8,021 bases of DNA from Thermoleophilia bacterium (lineage in GTDB: Bacteria; Actinomycetota; Thermoleophilia; Gaiellales; SKUG01). A program made the position numbers and the translations under genes. The stretch spans positions 1-8,021 of the forward strand of contig JAGQUL010000254.1 in the NCBI GenBank assembly GCA_020438525.1, written 5' to 3'. The notes beneath the pieces are model-generated. The model was not told where the DNA came from. It made no database searches and worked only from the letters and a program-made list of their open reading frames with translations. Position 1 is the first letter of the stretch. The number at the start of each line of letters is the position of its first letter. This document shows, one piece after another, positions 1 through 6,745 of the stretch.

Positions 1-89
1 GGACCAGCCCCCCCCGCTGCGCAATGGCCCGTCCGGCGCCCCGTCCCTACGCTCTCCCCCTCGCCGCCCCCCCCGACGGAGCCCCCGCC

Positions 90-1154
90 ATGCCGAGCCC
101 GAACCCGACCTCGCCCCTCGCCCGCGCCTTCGCCGAGTCCGCGATGCCCCTCACCGAGCGAGGCGGCGCCGCCGTCCCCGAGGCGATCATCGACCCGCGC
201 CTCGAGCGCGCCGCCCTCGAGACCGCGGCCGGCCTCGTCGACCTCGGCTTCCTCGGCCACTTCACCGCGGTCGGCCGCCACCGCCAGCGCTTCGTCCACA
301 ACATGACCACCTGCCAGGTGAAGGCGCTCACCCCCGGCCAGGGCCGCTTCGGGCTCCTCGTCGAGCAGAAGGGGCACGTCGTCGCGCAGCTCGTCGTCGA
401 GGCCGAGGCCGACGCGCTCCGCGTCGAGGTCATGCGCGAGAAGGCCGAGGCCGCGATGGCCCAGCTCGTGAAGTATCGGGTCGCCGACGACGTGCGCTTC
501 GCCGAGCTCCCCGGGCTCCACGTGCTCGCCGTGCTCGGCCCGACCGCGCTCGACGTCGTCCCCGAGGCCGAGGACCTCGACGACTACGCCTTCCGCGACG
601 TCGACCTCGACGGCGTCCCGGCGCGCGTGCGCCGGAACCCCGCCCGCCTCGGCATCGCCGGCGTCGACGTGACCATCGCCGAGGACGACGCCCAGCGCGC
701 CTACGGCGCCCTCGCGACGCGCGGCGCCCTCCCCTGCGGCCAGGCCGCGCTCGACGCCGTGCGCGTCGCCTCGGAGTGGCCCTGGGACGGCGTCGACATC
801 GGGCTCGACAACCTCCCGCTCGAGTCGGCGCGGCTCTACGCCACCGTCGACTGGGACAAGGGCTGCTACATCGGGCAGGAGGTCATCGCCATGACCCACT
901 ACCGCGGGCGCCCGAACAAGCTCCTCCGGCGCGTCACGATCGCGGCCGACGCCCCGGACGCGGCCGGCGCCACGCTGACGGCCGGCGACAAGGCCGTGGG
1001 CGTGCTCGGCACGGCCTCGCCGGTCGCGGTGGGCGGGGAGCGCACGGCCCTCGCCGTGATCAAGCGCAAGCACGCCGAGGCGGGCACGATCCTCGGGCTC
1101 CCGGGTGGCGGGACGGCCCGCGTCGAGGGCGGCCTGGACGCGCCGAGCGCCTGA
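90..1154 (+). CDS. ygfZ: YgfZ/CAF17-type folate-binding iron-sulphur cluster maintenance protein
   Basis: The product is 354 residues from the chosen start. It is a GcvT-like (aminomethyltransferase-fold) protein of the YgfZ/CAF17/IBA57 family, which uses a folate to help assemble or repair [4Fe-4S] proteins in the cytoplasm. The decisive evidence is the family signature KGCYIGQEV at residues 257-265, with the conserved cysteine at 259. Just before it is NLPLESARLY, and after it the RG-containing segment HYRGRPNKLLR; the C-terminal beta-barrel part follows (about 280-350). The N-terminal folate-binding half spans roughly residues 30-150. I chose ATG 90 because GGAG (78-81) lies 8 bases upstream. 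An in-frame ATG at 24 would add 22 Pro/Ala-rich residues and has no visible ribosome binding site; ATG 144 is also possible. The gene seems to be transcribed alone, since the next gene is 177 bases away. Leucine is almost always CTC. Family assignment is firm; the exact client proteins cannot be read from sequence. Confidence 0.9.
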   Translation: MPSPNPTSPLARAFAESAMPLTERGGAAVPEAIIDPRLERAALETAAGLVDLGFLGHFTAVGRHRQRFVHNMTTCQVKALTPGQGRFGLLVEQKGHVVAQLVVEAEADALRVEVMREKAEAAMAQLVKYRVADDVRFAELPGLHVLAVLGPTALDVVPEAEDLDDYAFRDVDLDGVPARVRRNPARLGIAGVDVTIAEDDAQRAYGALATRGALPCGQAALDAVRVASEWPWDGVDIGLDNLPLESARLYATVDWDKGCYIGQEVIAMTHYRGRPNKLLRRVTIAADAPDAAGATLTAGDKAVGVLGTASPVAVGGERTALAVIKRKHAEAGTILGLPGGGTARVEGGLDAPSA

Positions 1155-1170
1155 AACCACGGCGGCCCGG

Positions 1171-1198
1171 GTGACCGAAAGGCGTCACGCGGTGTATC
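1171..1198 (+). promoter_or_regulatory. Possible promoter upstream of the CXXCH protein gene
   Basis: In the 177-base gap after the ygfZ-like gene, GTGACC (1171-1176) and TGTATC (1193-1198) are separated by 16 bases. This resembles the -35/-10 layout of promoters used by extracytoplasmic-function sigma factors. GTGAC (1171-1175) also pairs with GTCAC (1184-1188) as a short inverted repeat. If used, it would give a leader of roughly 125 bases before the gene at 1332. The match is weak and no sigma factor is encoded in the window. Confidence 0.2.
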
Positions 1199-1234
1199 CA
1201 GGGATGACAGGCGCGCGACGCGGCGATGAATGTG

Positions 1235-1260
1235 GTGACGGGGGCGTGCGTCCCCGCCAC
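1235..1260 (+). terminator. Weak hairpin after the ygfZ-like gene
   Basis: GTGACGGGG (1235-1243) pairs with CCCCGCCAC (1252-1260), giving eight base pairs and one A/C mismatch around an 8-base loop. There is no T-run after it. It could end transcription of the upstream gene or lie in the leader of the next one; in such GC-rich DNA it could also be chance. Confidence 0.25.
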
Positions 1261-1331
1261 GTCGCGCCCCCGGCCGCACGGCGGCGCGCCCCGACGCAGA
1301 CGACGACCTGGCAAGACACCCGGAGAACCCG

Positions 1332-1799
1332 ATGATGCGACCGCTCTCGACCCTGCTCACGCTCTCGACGATGACGCTCGCGACGCTGGTCGTGACGCCG
1401 CTCTCCGCGGCGCCCCCGCGGACGAGCCACGACGACGCGACGTGGTCGTCGCCGCGCCTCGACGACGACGACGACGACGGCGGGAGCGAGGTGAAGCCCT
1501 GCTCGCGGAGCGACTTCAAGTCGGAACTCGTGAAGAAGGCGTGCGCCGACGGCGGCCAGAAGGCCGCGAAGAAGGCGATGAAGGCGTTCGTGAAGGAGGC
1601 GAAGACGCAGCTCGACGAGAAGCTCGTGTGCAAGGACTGCCACACGAAGCTCTCGGGCGACTACCCGCTCACGGACGACGGGCTCAAGAAGCTCCAGGAC
1701 CTCGAGGCGAAGCTCGCGGCGAAGAAGGCCGCGCCGAAGCAGCTCTCCCCGGGCGAGACCACGACGCTCCTCCAGTTCATGGGCGTGACCGCGCGCTGA
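1332..1799 (+). CDS. Small secreted protein with one CXXCH haem motif, cytochrome c-like
   Basis: The product is 155 residues and not a named gene that I recognise. It begins with a signal peptide: a short MMRP n-region, a hydrophobic stretch to about residue 24, and a likely cleavage after A27 (S-A-A). A run of six aspartates follows at 44-49, encoded by six GAC repeats. The mature part is lysine-rich (about 19 lysines overall). It contains CKDCH at 100-104, the covalent haem-attachment motif of c-type cytochromes. Near the C-terminus [15 protein letters not shown] resembles the last helix of class I cytochromes c, and M150 could be the distal haem ligand. Two more cysteines (C57, C71) might form a disulphide. 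A single-haem periplasmic electron carrier is therefore the best inference, but CXXCH alone is short and the haem is not proven. CGGAGA (1321-1326) serves as ribosome binding site; ATG 1332 or the adjacent ATG 1335 could be used. A strong hairpin follows, so it is probably a single-gene transcript. Confidence 0.8.
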   Translation: MMRPLSTLLTLSTMTLATLVVTPLSAAPPRTSHDDATWSSPRLDDDDDDGGSEVKPCSRSDFKSELVKKACADGGQKAAKKAMKAFVKEAKTQLDEKLVCKDCHTKLSGDYPLTDDGLKKLQDLEAKLAAKKAAPKQLSPGETTTLLQFMGVTAR

Positions 1800-1826
1800 C
1801 CGCGGCGCGACCACGCTCGTCGACCT

Positions 1827-1855
1827 GACGGCCGCCCTCGCGAGGGGCGGCCGTC
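1827..1855 (+). terminator. Hairpin terminator after the CXXCH protein gene
   Basis: GACGGCCGCCC (1827-1837) and GGGCGGCCGTC (1845-1855) are perfect complements, giving an 11-bp all-paired stem with a 7-base loop, 28 bases after the stop codon. The T-run expected of a classical intrinsic terminator is only hinted at (GTCGTCT), which is common in high-GC genomes. Confidence 0.65.
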
Positions 1856-1907
1856 GTCGTCTCGGGGGCGGCTTCCCGGGGTGCCGAATGACACGCGCAA
1901 CTCGCCC

Positions 1908-1936
1908 TTTTGCGGGGGGCGGCGGCGTGCTACCCA
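1908..1936 (+). promoter_or_regulatory. Candidate promoter of the acyl-CoA dehydrogenase gene
   Basis: TTTTGC (1908-1913) and TACCCA (1931-1936) are 17 bases apart, in the gap between the terminator hairpin and the dehydrogenase. The -10 element sits in the context GTGCTACCCAT. The predicted leader is about 35-40 bases and ends in the ribosome binding site GGAG (1967-1970). The position is good but the match to consensus is only partial. Confidence 0.35.
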
Positions 1937-1977
1937 TCGGGGCGCAAACCGAACCCCCGACGACCCGGAGAGACGCC

Positions 1978-3123
1978 ATGGTCGACTTCCGCCTCAGCGA
2001 GGAGCAGGAGCTCCTGAGACAGCTCGCGCGCGACTTCGCGAAGACCGAGATCATGCCGGCCGCGGCGCACCACGACGAGACGGGCGAGTTCCCGACCGAG
2101 ATCGTGAAGAAGGCGTGGGAGGCGGGCCTCCTCAACACGAAGATCCCGGAGGCCTACGGCGGCCTCGGGCTCGGCGTCTTCGAGAGCTGCATCATCGCCG
2201 AGGAGCTCGGCTACGGCTGCACCGGCATCACGACGGCCATCGAGGCGAACAACCTCGCCGAGGCGCCGCTCATCGTCGCCGCGAGCGACTCGGTGAAGAA
2301 GCGCTTCCTCGCGCCGATGACCGAGTCGTTCCAGATGGCGGCGTACTGCGTGACGGAGCCGGGCGCGGGCTCGGACGTCGCCGGCGTGAAGACGACCGCC
2401 GTCAAGAAGGGCGACAAGTTCGTGCTGAACGGCACGAAGCAGTGGATCACGAACGCCGCCAAGGCCGACTGGTACTTCGTCCTCGCGAAGACCGACCCGG
2501 AGGCCGGGCACCGCGGGATGACGGGCTTCGTCGTGCCGCGCGACTCGCCGGGCGTGTCGGTCGGGCGGAAGGAGAAGAACATGGGCCAGCGCGCGAGCGA
2601 CACGCGCCAGGTCGTGTTCGAGGACGTCGAGGTGCCCGCGGACAACGTCGTCGGCGAGGTCGGGCACGGCTTCAAGGTCGCGATGGCGGCGTTCGACGTG
2701 ACGCGGCCGATGGTCGCCGCGGCGGCGGTCGGGCTCGCGCGGCGCGCCATGGACGAGTCCATCGCGTACGCGAAGGAGCGCAAGACCTTCGGCCGGCCGA
2801 TCGCGAACCACCAGGCGATCGCCTTCATGATCGCGGACATGGCGACGTCGGTCGAGGCCGCGCAGATGCTGGTCTGGAAGTCGGCGCTCCTCTACGACCA
2901 GGGCAAGCGCAACAGCCTCTTCGCGGCGCACGCCAAGCGCTTCGCCGCCGACGAGGCGATGCGCATCGCGACGGACGCCGTGCAGGTCTTCGGCGGCTAC
3001 GGCTTCAACACCGAGTACCCGGTCGAGAAGCTCATGCGCGACGCGAAGATCTTCCAGATCTACGAGGGCACGAGCCAGATCCAGCGGCTCGTGATCGCCA
3101 AGGAGCTGATGATGCCGCGCTGA
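1978..3123 (+). CDS. Acyl-CoA dehydrogenase (medium-chain type, FAD flavoprotein)
   Basis: The product is 381 residues, the normal length for this family. It catalyses the first step of beta-oxidation, alpha,beta-dehydrogenation of an acyl-CoA, passing electrons through FAD to electron-transfer flavoprotein in the cytoplasm. Both family signatures are intact: [13 protein letters not shown] at 124-136 and the pattern from Q336 to D355 (QVFGGYGF...). The catalytic base is E363 in YEGTSQIQR, the position used by short/medium-chain and butyryl-CoA enzymes. Domains are an N-terminal helical part (1-120), a middle beta-barrel (about 121-235) and a C-terminal helical part with RKTFGRPI at 268-275. 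Chain-length preference cannot be told; branched-chain substrates remain possible. ATG 1978 is chosen because GGAG (1967-1970) is 7 bases upstream and the protein starts in the family manner ([13 protein letters not shown]); in-frame extension to 1888 adds residues without homologous character. No ETF or hydratase gene is adjacent. Leucine is mostly CTC, and about 24 lysines contrast with the genes after it. Confidence 0.95.
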   Translation: MVDFRLSEEQELLRQLARDFAKTEIMPAAAHHDETGEFPTEIVKKAWEAGLLNTKIPEAYGGLGLGVFESCIIAEELGYGCTGITTAIEANNLAEAPLIVAASDSVKKRFLAPMTESFQMAAYCVTEPGAGSDVAGVKTTAVKKGDKFVLNGTKQWITNAAKADWYFVLAKTDPEAGHRGMTGFVVPRDSPGVSVGRKEKNMGQRASDTRQVVFEDVEVPADNVVGEVGHGFKVAMAAFDVTRPMVAAAAVGLARRAMDESIAYAKERKTFGRPIANHQAIAFMIADMATSVEAAQMLVWKSALLYDQGKRNSLFAAHAKRFAADEAMRIATDAVQVFGGYGFNTEYPVEKLMRDAKIFQIYEGTSQIQRLVIAKELMMPR

Positions 3124-3150
3124 CGATCGGCCGCAGCATCGATGCGAGTT

Positions 3151-3179
3151 CGAACGCCCGGCCCTGTGCCGGGCGTTCG
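3151..3179 (+). terminator. Strong hairpin between the dehydrogenase and the response regulator
   Basis: CGAACGCCCGGC (3151-3162) and GCCGGGCGTTCG (3168-3179) form a perfect 12-bp stem with a 5-base loop, CCTGT. It begins 27 bases after the dehydrogenase stop codon. It lacks a clear T-run but is of the type that ends transcription in GC-rich bacteria. It separates the dehydrogenase from the two-component operon and lies close to the compositional break. Confidence 0.72.
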
Positions 3180-3186
3180 CAATTCG

Positions 3187-3194
3187 GGTAGCAG
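3187..3194 (+). promoter_or_regulatory. Possible -10 element for the response regulator operon
   Basis: GGTAGCAG (3187-3194) has a TAGCAG core that ends six bases before the ATG at 3201. Transcription would begin at or next to the start codon, giving a leaderless or nearly leaderless mRNA as is common in actinobacteria. No convincing -35 is visible because the terminator hairpin occupies that position. The same bases (AGCAGGG) could instead act as a ribosome binding site for a longer transcript. Confidence 0.3.
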
Positions 3195-3200
3195 GGTTCC

Positions 3201-3908
3201 ATGCGCGTGCTGGTGGTCGACGATGACGAGGACATCCGGGTGTCGCTTCGGCGTGCGCTCGCGCTCGACGGTCACGACGTGCTGCAGGTGGAGGCGGCCG
3301 AGCCGGCGCTCGAGCTGCTGCGCGACGACCCGTCGATCGAGGTCGTGGTGCTCGACCGGGGACTGCCCGGCATCGACGGGCTCGAGGCGTGTCGTCGCAT
3401 CCGCAGCGCCGAGCTCGATGTGGCGGTGCTCGTGCTCACCGCGCTCGGAACCGTGCGCGATCGGGTCGACGGCCTCGACGCAGGCGCCGACGACTACGTG
3501 GTCAAGCCATTCGACATCGACGAGCTTCTCGCGCGCGTGCGTGCGGTCGGGCGCAGGCGCGCGCCCGCGAGTGGCGGTTCGGCATCGGCCGCGGCCGATG
3601 CCACGGATGCGATCCGCGTCGCCGACCTGGTGGTGGATCCGGGCGCGTGGATCGCGCGACGCGGCGATCGCGACCTGGCGCTGACACGCACCGAGTTTCG
3701 ACTGCTGGCGGCGCTTGCCGAGCGAGCGGGTCGGGTCGTGCCCCGCGACCTGCTGATGGAGGAGGTCTGGGGCTACGACTTCGGAACCGGCTCCTCCAAT
3801 CTCGACGTCTACGTGTCGTACCTGCGCCGCAAGCTCGAGGCCGGCGGCGAGGCCCGGCTGGTGCACACGGCTCGTGGCGTGGGCTACGTGCTGCGGGAGG
3901 GCGCGTGA
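3201..3908 (+). CDS. OmpR/PhoB-family response regulator
   Basis: The product is 235 residues, typical of the family: a cytoplasmic transcription factor switched on by phosphorylation. The receiver domain (1-118) has the acidic pocket D7-D9, phospho-acceptor D52 in VVLDRGLPG, switch T80 and the conserved K102 in VKPF. A linker rich in Ala/Ser/Gly (about 119-135) leads to a winged-helix DNA-binding domain (about 138-233) with LTRTEFRLLAAL, the recognition region NLDVYVSYLRRKLE and the closing hairpin HTARGVGYVLR. It overlaps the histidine kinase gene by four bases, so the two are almost certainly co-transcribed and form a cognate pair. A likely target array lies at 5205-5248. Only two lysines are present, one of them the essential K102; leucine codons are CTG and CTC about equally, unlike the upstream genes. 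The signal and regulon cannot be named from sequence. Confidence 0.95.
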   Translation: MRVLVVDDDEDIRVSLRRALALDGHDVLQVEAAEPALELLRDDPSIEVVVLDRGLPGIDGLEACRRIRSAELDVAVLVLTALGTVRDRVDGLDAGADDYVVKPFDIDELLARVRAVGRRRAPASGGSASAAADATDAIRVADLVVDPGAWIARRGDRDLALTRTEFRLLAALAERAGRVVPRDLLMEEVWGYDFGTGSSNLDVYVSYLRRKLEAGGEARLVHTARGVGYVLREGA

Positions 3909-5215
3909 CCACCCGCGTCCGGTTCGCGACCTGGGCCGCACTCGCCGGCGCGCTCGCCGTGCTCGTTGCCGGCCTCGTGGCGATCGTCGTGGTCGAGCGA
4001 TCGCTGCACCAGGTGATCGACGACCGGATCAGTGCGACGATGACTCGCGTCCAGGCGCGCGGCGGCCTCGACGAAGCATGCCGGGTGATCGCCACGCTCG
4101 CCGATGACCCGAGCGGCCGGGTGGCTTCGATCGCCGCCAACGGGACGGAGCGCTGCCGATCCAGCCAGGCCGCACCGTCGCCGCGCGCGCTCGGTCTCGA
4201 TGTCGAGGCCGAGCTGCCGAGCGGGATCCGTTCCCGGAGCGTCGAGGGCGTGTCGTGGCGGATCGGCGTGATGCGGCTGAACGACCGCGCCGGGGCATAC
4301 GTGATCGTCGGGGAGCAGGACGAGCCCGTGGCACGCGCGTTGCGCAACGCGCAGCGCGCCATCTTCGTCGCGATCGCCGTGGGCATCCTGCTCGCGATCG
4401 TGAGCGGCGTGGTCGCATCGATCCCCGCGACGCGCAGGATCCGGACGCTGCTCGACCGGATTCGACGCGCGGCCGTCACGAGGCGCGGCGACGTGGTCCA
4501 CGTCGCCGGCGGGCTGGGTCGCGACCTCGACCGCGCCGGCCGCGCGATCGACGAGCTGCTTGACCAGCTGCGTGACTCGGAGGCGGCTCGGCATCGCCTG
4601 TTCGCGGACGCGGCACACCAGCTGCGCACGCCGGTCACGAGCATCCGCACCAACGCACAGCTGCTGGAGCGACGCAGCGACCTCGACGACGACGCCCGCG
4701 ACATCGCCGCAAGGATCGCTGCGCAGTCGGCGTCGATCGGTGCGCTCGTGTCGGCGCTGGTCGACTACGCGGCGGTGGAGGCATGGATCGATGCCGACGC
4801 CGGCCCGCGCCCGCTCGGCGAGCTTGCCCGCGAGGCGATGGAGCGCGCGACGATCCGCTGGCCGGACCTCGACGTGGCGCTGCACGACGACGGATCTGCG
4901 GCGGTCGTCGACTCCGAGCAGGTCGTGCGCGCCGTCGGGAACCTGATCGACAACGCGATGGTCCATGGGCGGCTGCCGGTCACGATCACCGTCGCCGACG
5001 ATGCGATCACGGTCGCCGACGCGGGCGACGGCCTCGACGGCCTCGAGCCCGAGGCGGCGTTCGAGCCGTTCGCGAGCGGAGGTGACGGCTCCGGGCTGGG
5101 GCTCGCCTTCGTCGCGCACGTCGCCCGCGTGCACGGCGGCGACGCGCGGATCGAACCCGGTCCGGGTACGCGCGTGACGATCGACCTCGCGAGGCGCAAC
5201 GACGTTCTCGGATGA
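3905..5215 (+). CDS. Membrane sensor histidine kinase, partner of the response regulator
   Basis: The product is 436 residues. It starts at GTG 3905, which overlaps the regulator stop codon (GTGA), giving translational coupling; the open frame further upstream is only a shadow of the regulator. Layout: first membrane helix about 7-30; an outer sensing domain about 31-150 with two cysteines (C59, C84); second helix about 152-173; HAMP-like linker about 174-222; dimerisation and phospho-acceptor helix with H238 in FADAAHQLRTP. The ATPase domain shows the N box VGNLIDNAMVHG (N346, N350), G1 box DAGDG (372-376), F box FEPF (386-389) and G2 box GSGLGL (395-400). All catalytic motifs are intact. 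The gap between F and G2 boxes is very short, implying a small ATP lid. The protein contains no lysine at all. It should sense an external or membrane signal and phosphorylate D52 of the adjacent regulator; the sensor domain is not one I recognise. Confidence 0.95.
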   Translation: MTTRVRFATWAALAGALAVLVAGLVAIVVVERSLHQVIDDRISATMTRVQARGGLDEACRVIATLADDPSGRVASIAANGTERCRSSQAAPSPRALGLDVEAELPSGIRSRSVEGVSWRIGVMRLNDRAGAYVIVGEQDEPVARALRNAQRAIFVAIAVGILLAIVSGVVASIPATRRIRTLLDRIRRAAVTRRGDVVHVAGGLGRDLDRAGRAIDELLDQLRDSEAARHRLFADAAHQLRTPVTSIRTNAQLLERRSDLDDDARDIAARIAAQSASIGALVSALVDYAAVEAWIDADAGPRPLGELAREAMERATIRWPDLDVALHDDGSAAVVDSEQVVRAVGNLIDNAMVHGRLPVTITVADDAITVADAGDGLDGLEPEAAFEPFASGGDGSGLGLAFVAHVARVHGGDARIEPGPGTRVTIDLARRNDVLG

Positions 5216-5248
5216 TTCTCGGATTCGCCTCCGACGACTCACGGATGC
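5205..5248 (+). promoter_or_regulatory. Four tandem 11-bp direct repeats, likely response regulator binding array
   Basis: Four consecutive 11-base units start at 5205, 5216, 5227 and 5238: TTCTCGGATGA, TTCTCGGATTC, GCCTCCGACGA and CTCACGGATGC. The first two share nine identical leading bases; units three and four match unit one at 7 and 8 of 11 positions. C3, C5, G7 and A8 are invariant. Regulators of the OmpR/PhoB family bind head-to-tail as dimers to direct repeats with about 11-bp spacing, and such a regulator is encoded just upstream. The array covers the kinase stop codon and ends 46 bases before the membrane-protein ATG at 5295, so unit four would overlap the -35 region of a promoter with its -10 near 5264. 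Binding by this particular regulator is inference. Confidence 0.5.
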
Positions 5249-5255
5249 GGCGGGC

Positions 5256-5266
5256 ATACCGGGTAT
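5256..5266 (+). promoter_or_regulatory. Small palindrome and possible -10 before the membrane protein gene
   Basis: ATACC-G-GGTAT is a perfect 11-base palindrome centred on 5261. Its right arm runs into TATCGC (5264-5269), a plausible -10 element lying 15 bases after the tandem repeat array. Transcription would start around 5276, next to the alternative ATG 5277 and shortly before the ribosome binding site at 5283-5287. It may be a -10 element, a small operator or chance. Confidence 0.3.
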
Positions 5267-5294
5267 CGCCCCACCCATGACCAGGAGCGACACC

Positions 5295-6725
5295 ATGCAG
5301 GAACACGACGATCGCACCGAGACGGTGCTTGACCGCACGCTCGGATTCATCGACGAGGAGCGTCTGCGGCCGTGGCTGCTCCGGCTGCGCGCTGCGGCGA
5401 TGGTCGTCGTCATCCTGGGGGCATGGGCGCTCGCGCTGGTCATCGCCGTCGACGCCCGCGAGAACGACATGTATCCCGGCGACGGGATCTACGTTGCCGG
5501 GTTCATCGCGCTTGCCCTGCTGGTGACCGTCGTGCTCGGCGCATCGATCCGGTCTGCCCGGATGCGCACGGCGCTCAGGCCCGTCGAGGTGGGGGCGCTC
5601 GTCGGAGTCGCGACCTGGCTCGCCACGCTGCTGTTCCCCGACGACGATCCGTACTCCGGGCAGGAGTACCTCGCGGTGGGGATCGGGATCTTCGCGATGC
5701 TCGGATGGGCGTTCATCGCTGCGCTCGTGCAGGGTCGACAGCGTGAGCGGACGTGGCTGCTCGGCACGCTCGGCGTGCTCATGGTGATCGGGTTCGCACT
5801 GCCGCCGCTCGACCGCTGGCTCGCCGACATCGATGCCGGTGCGTACGCGCAGGAGTTCGGCTCGGACTCGAGCTTCGCCACTGCGTTCGGCCAGGACGGC
5901 TCGTTCTCGCTGTCGGGTTCGAGGATCTACGGTTACACCGCGGCGATCGAGGCCGGCTACGAGCCGCAGGCATCCAACGAGGCAGGTCCGTACTACTACG
6001 ACGACCCGTCCGGTCCGGTGGACGCGAATGGTGCGACGATGTCGACGTTCGGCGACATACCACCGTTCGGCGGCGTGGAGCTGCGCGTGCTCGATGACGA
6101 CACGCTGCGCCTCGATGCGAGGCCGAACGGCGCTGCCGACGGCAGCCGCCTTCAGGCCGAGATTCGGCGCGGCACCTGTGGCGCGCCCGGAGCGGTCGTG
6201 GGCGGCCGGTTCGACATCACCGTGGGCGCGCTCACCCGAACCGCGACCGGCATCACGCTGGCCGACCTCGAGACCAATCGCGAGCTGGTGCTGGTGGCGG
6301 GATCCGGCGACCCGCTGGCGCCGGTTCGCTGCATCGACCTCGTGGACCGTGGCGCGCTTGCCGCAGCACAGCTCGGCGCGGCGTCGTTCGGAAAGCGCTG
6401 CATCGCACCGCTCGGCATCGATGCGACCGCACTGCGCCGCATCACCGTGTCGTCGTTCCAGGATGCGCGCTGCGGCGAGGATTGGGTGAAGCTCGCACGC
6501 ATCGCCTCGGCGCGCTACGTGTCCGACGGCGCGGCCACCCAGGTTCGGGACTGCCTTGCGGGCATCAGCCTCGACGACTCGCTCGTGCGCGACCTGCCGG
6601 GCAACGAGGCGCTGCTCGACCTGGGCAATCCGGACCTGGACCCCCGCGCGCTCCAGTGCGCCGACATCGCGATGACCCCTGCCATGGCGGTCCCCGCGCC
6701 GAGTCAGGACCCGAATGTCGCCTAG
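5295..6725 (+). CDS. Unrecognised membrane protein with five helices and a six-cysteine outer domain
   Basis: The product is 476 residues, and I do not recognise the family. After a charged cytoplasmic N-terminus come five predicted membrane helices at about 33-52, 66-84, 97-114, 127-145 and 154-171. An odd number of helices with a cytoplasmic N-terminus places the last 300 residues outside the membrane. That domain starts with a Ser/Gly/Phe/Tyr-rich part (188-235, including a YYYDD segment) and carries six cysteines (295, 346, 369, 393, 420, 455). There are none in the membrane part, which suits three disulphide bonds. No enzyme motif is evident. ATG 5295 is chosen because AGGAG (5283-5287) lies 7 bases upstream; in-frame ATG 5277 adds six residues and would suit a leaderless transcript. 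It follows the kinase gene by 79 bases, behind the repeat array, so it may be a target or accessory sensor of the two-component system. Only two lysines occur. Confidence 0.82.
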   Translation: MQEHDDRTETVLDRTLGFIDEERLRPWLLRLRAAAMVVVILGAWALALVIAVDARENDMYPGDGIYVAGFIALALLVTVVLGASIRSARMRTALRPVEVGALVGVATWLATLLFPDDDPYSGQEYLAVGIGIFAMLGWAFIAALVQGRQRERTWLLGTLGVLMVIGFALPPLDRWLADIDAGAYAQEFGSDSSFATAFGQDGSFSLSGSRIYGYTAAIEAGYEPQASNEAGPYYYDDPSGPVDANGATMSTFGDIPPFGGVELRVLDDDTLRLDARPNGAADGSRLQAEIRRGTCGAPGAVVGGRFDITVGALTRTATGITLADLETNRELVLVAGSGDPLAPVRCIDLVDRGALAAAQLGAASFGKRCIAPLGIDATALRRITVSSFQDARCGEDWVKLARIASARYVSDGAATQVRDCLAGISLDDSLVRDLPGNEALLDLGNPDLDPRALQCADIAMTPAMAVPAPSQDPNVA

Positions 6726-6745
6726 CGACTGGAACGCCCCGGAAT

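Noticed and set aside
24..89. Longer start of the ygfZ-like gene at ATG 24
   Set aside because: No ribosome binding site precedes it and the added residues are Pro/Ala-rich; ATG 90 has GGAG at a good distance.
1226..1828. 200-codon + strand frame covering the CXXCH protein region
   Set aside because: It is Arg/Gly-rich and without domains, while the frame at 1332 has a signal peptide, ribosome binding site and haem motif.
1888..1977. N-terminal extension of the dehydrogenase to ATG 1888
   Set aside because: The extension covers the candidate promoter, has no ribosome binding site, and the family-typical start with a good GGAG lies at 1978.
1881..3191. 436-codon + strand frame overlapping the acyl-CoA dehydrogenase
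   Set aside because: It is an Arg/Gly/Ala-rich off-frame translation of the dehydrogenase, which carries both family signatures in the correct frame.
3884..5470. 528-codon open frame on the minus strand opposite the histidine kinase
   Set aside because: It mirrors the codon structure of a kinase with all catalytic motifs; its translation is a low-complexity Arg/Asp/His/Ala mix with no domain, as expected from antisense frames in very GC-rich DNA.
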